From positions 1 through 13,938 of the forward strand of contig CABRGB010000044.1 in NCBI GenBank assembly GCA_902470345.1: 13,938 nt of DNA, given 5' to 3'. The notes under the pieces are model-generated. The model was not told where the DNA came from, searched no databases, and worked only from the letters and a program-made list of their open reading frames with translations. This document shows, in pieces, positions 13,694 to 13,938 of this stretch (position 1 is the stretch's first letter; each line of letters opens with the position of its first letter). Made by a program: the position numbers and the translations under genes. Source of the stretch: an uncultured Collinsella sp. (GTDB taxonomy: Bacteria > Actinomycetota > Coriobacteriia > Coriobacteriales > Coriobacteriaceae).

Positions 13694-13938
13694 CTACTTG
13701 GTCTTGGCAACCAGCAGCGGGTCGCCAAGCTTGACGAGCGGATTGCCGCCGATAAGCGTGCCAGACTCGCCGACGTGGTCGATGCTCTTGAGGCGGTCGA
13801 GCTCAGAGACGATGACGGTCACGATGTCCTCGTGGCCGGCGGCTTTGATGGCGTCGCGGTCGAAGCTGATGAGCGGCTGGCCGGCCTTGACCACATCGCC
13901 CATCTCGACAAAGCGGGCAAAACCCTTGCCGTTCATTT
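13694..13938 (-). CDS. PTS glucose-type EIIA domain, C-terminal part (gene cut by the window edge)
   Basis: The last 81 or so residues of a reading frame that stays open to the right edge and ends at TAG (13694-13696). The text MNGKGFARFVEMGDVVKAGQ followed by PLISFDRDAIKAAGHE and GGNPLVKLGDPLL is typical of the C-terminal half of the EIIA-Glc fold (PF00358), which passes phosphate from HPr to a sugar-specific EIIB. The ATG at 13934-13936 is an internal Met in this family pattern, not the start. The active-site His lies in the missing part. Whether the protein is a free EIIA or the tail of an EIICBA fusion cannot be seen, so the sugar is unknown. Confidence 0.85.
   Translation of the reverse strand, partial: MNGKGFARFVEMGDVVKAGQPLISFDRDAIKAAGHEDIVTVIVSELDRLKSIDHVGESGTLIGGNPLVKLGDPLLVAKTK

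Overview
The window looks like chromosomal DNA of a high-GC anaerobic Gram-positive bacterium of the class Coriobacteriia, most likely Collinsella or a close relative. This is inferred from GC-rich third positions, a sortase-type LAATG tail followed by an Arg-rich end, a Tat-type lipoprotein, a WYL regulator, and protein sequences that recall gut Coriobacteriia. No marker gene was searched. All ten genes lie on the minus strand, so read the map from right to left. No rRNA, tRNA, transposase, integrase or CRISPR array was seen, and no gene-free stretch exceeds 300 bases.

Right to left: the C-terminal end of a glucose-type PTS EIIA domain (13694 to the window edge); a 234-base gap with a nested inverted repeat around GAAACGTTTC; an OatA-like membrane O-acyltransferase with an extracellular SGNH domain (11525-13459); asparaginyl-tRNA synthetase with its own promoter and a strong terminator (9985-11388); a WYL-type transcription regulator (8947-9735); a three-gene ABC importer of the TrpXYZ/PF04392 type (lipoprotein, permease, ATPase; 5892-8786) with a likely promoter and operator-like repeats; a cell-wall-anchored 5'-nucleotidase (3709-5733); an MscS-type mechanosensitive channel (2813-3580); and a translationally coupled pair made of a cytoplasmic ParB-like/BMP fusion protein (804-2720) and a small metallophosphoesterase with an altered metal motif (97-807).

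The functional themes are envelope maintenance (acyltransferase, MscS, anchored nucleotidase), uptake of a small solute, probably an amino acid (ABC importer), and translation (AsnRS). The least explained part is the fusion/phosphoesterase pair. It joins a ParB-like fold, a nucleoside-binding-type BMP domain without a signal peptide, and a DxE-type metallophosphoesterase. It resembles an intracellular ligand sensor coupled to a phosphoesterase, but no function can be assigned from sequence.

A second theme is a family of at least four intergenic hairpins (63-95, 2776-2814, 5798-5837, 5853-5893). They share a GGGACAG / CTGTCCC core next to an A/T run, and each sits at or on the stop codon of a minus-strand gene. 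They look like terminators built from one dispersed repeat family.
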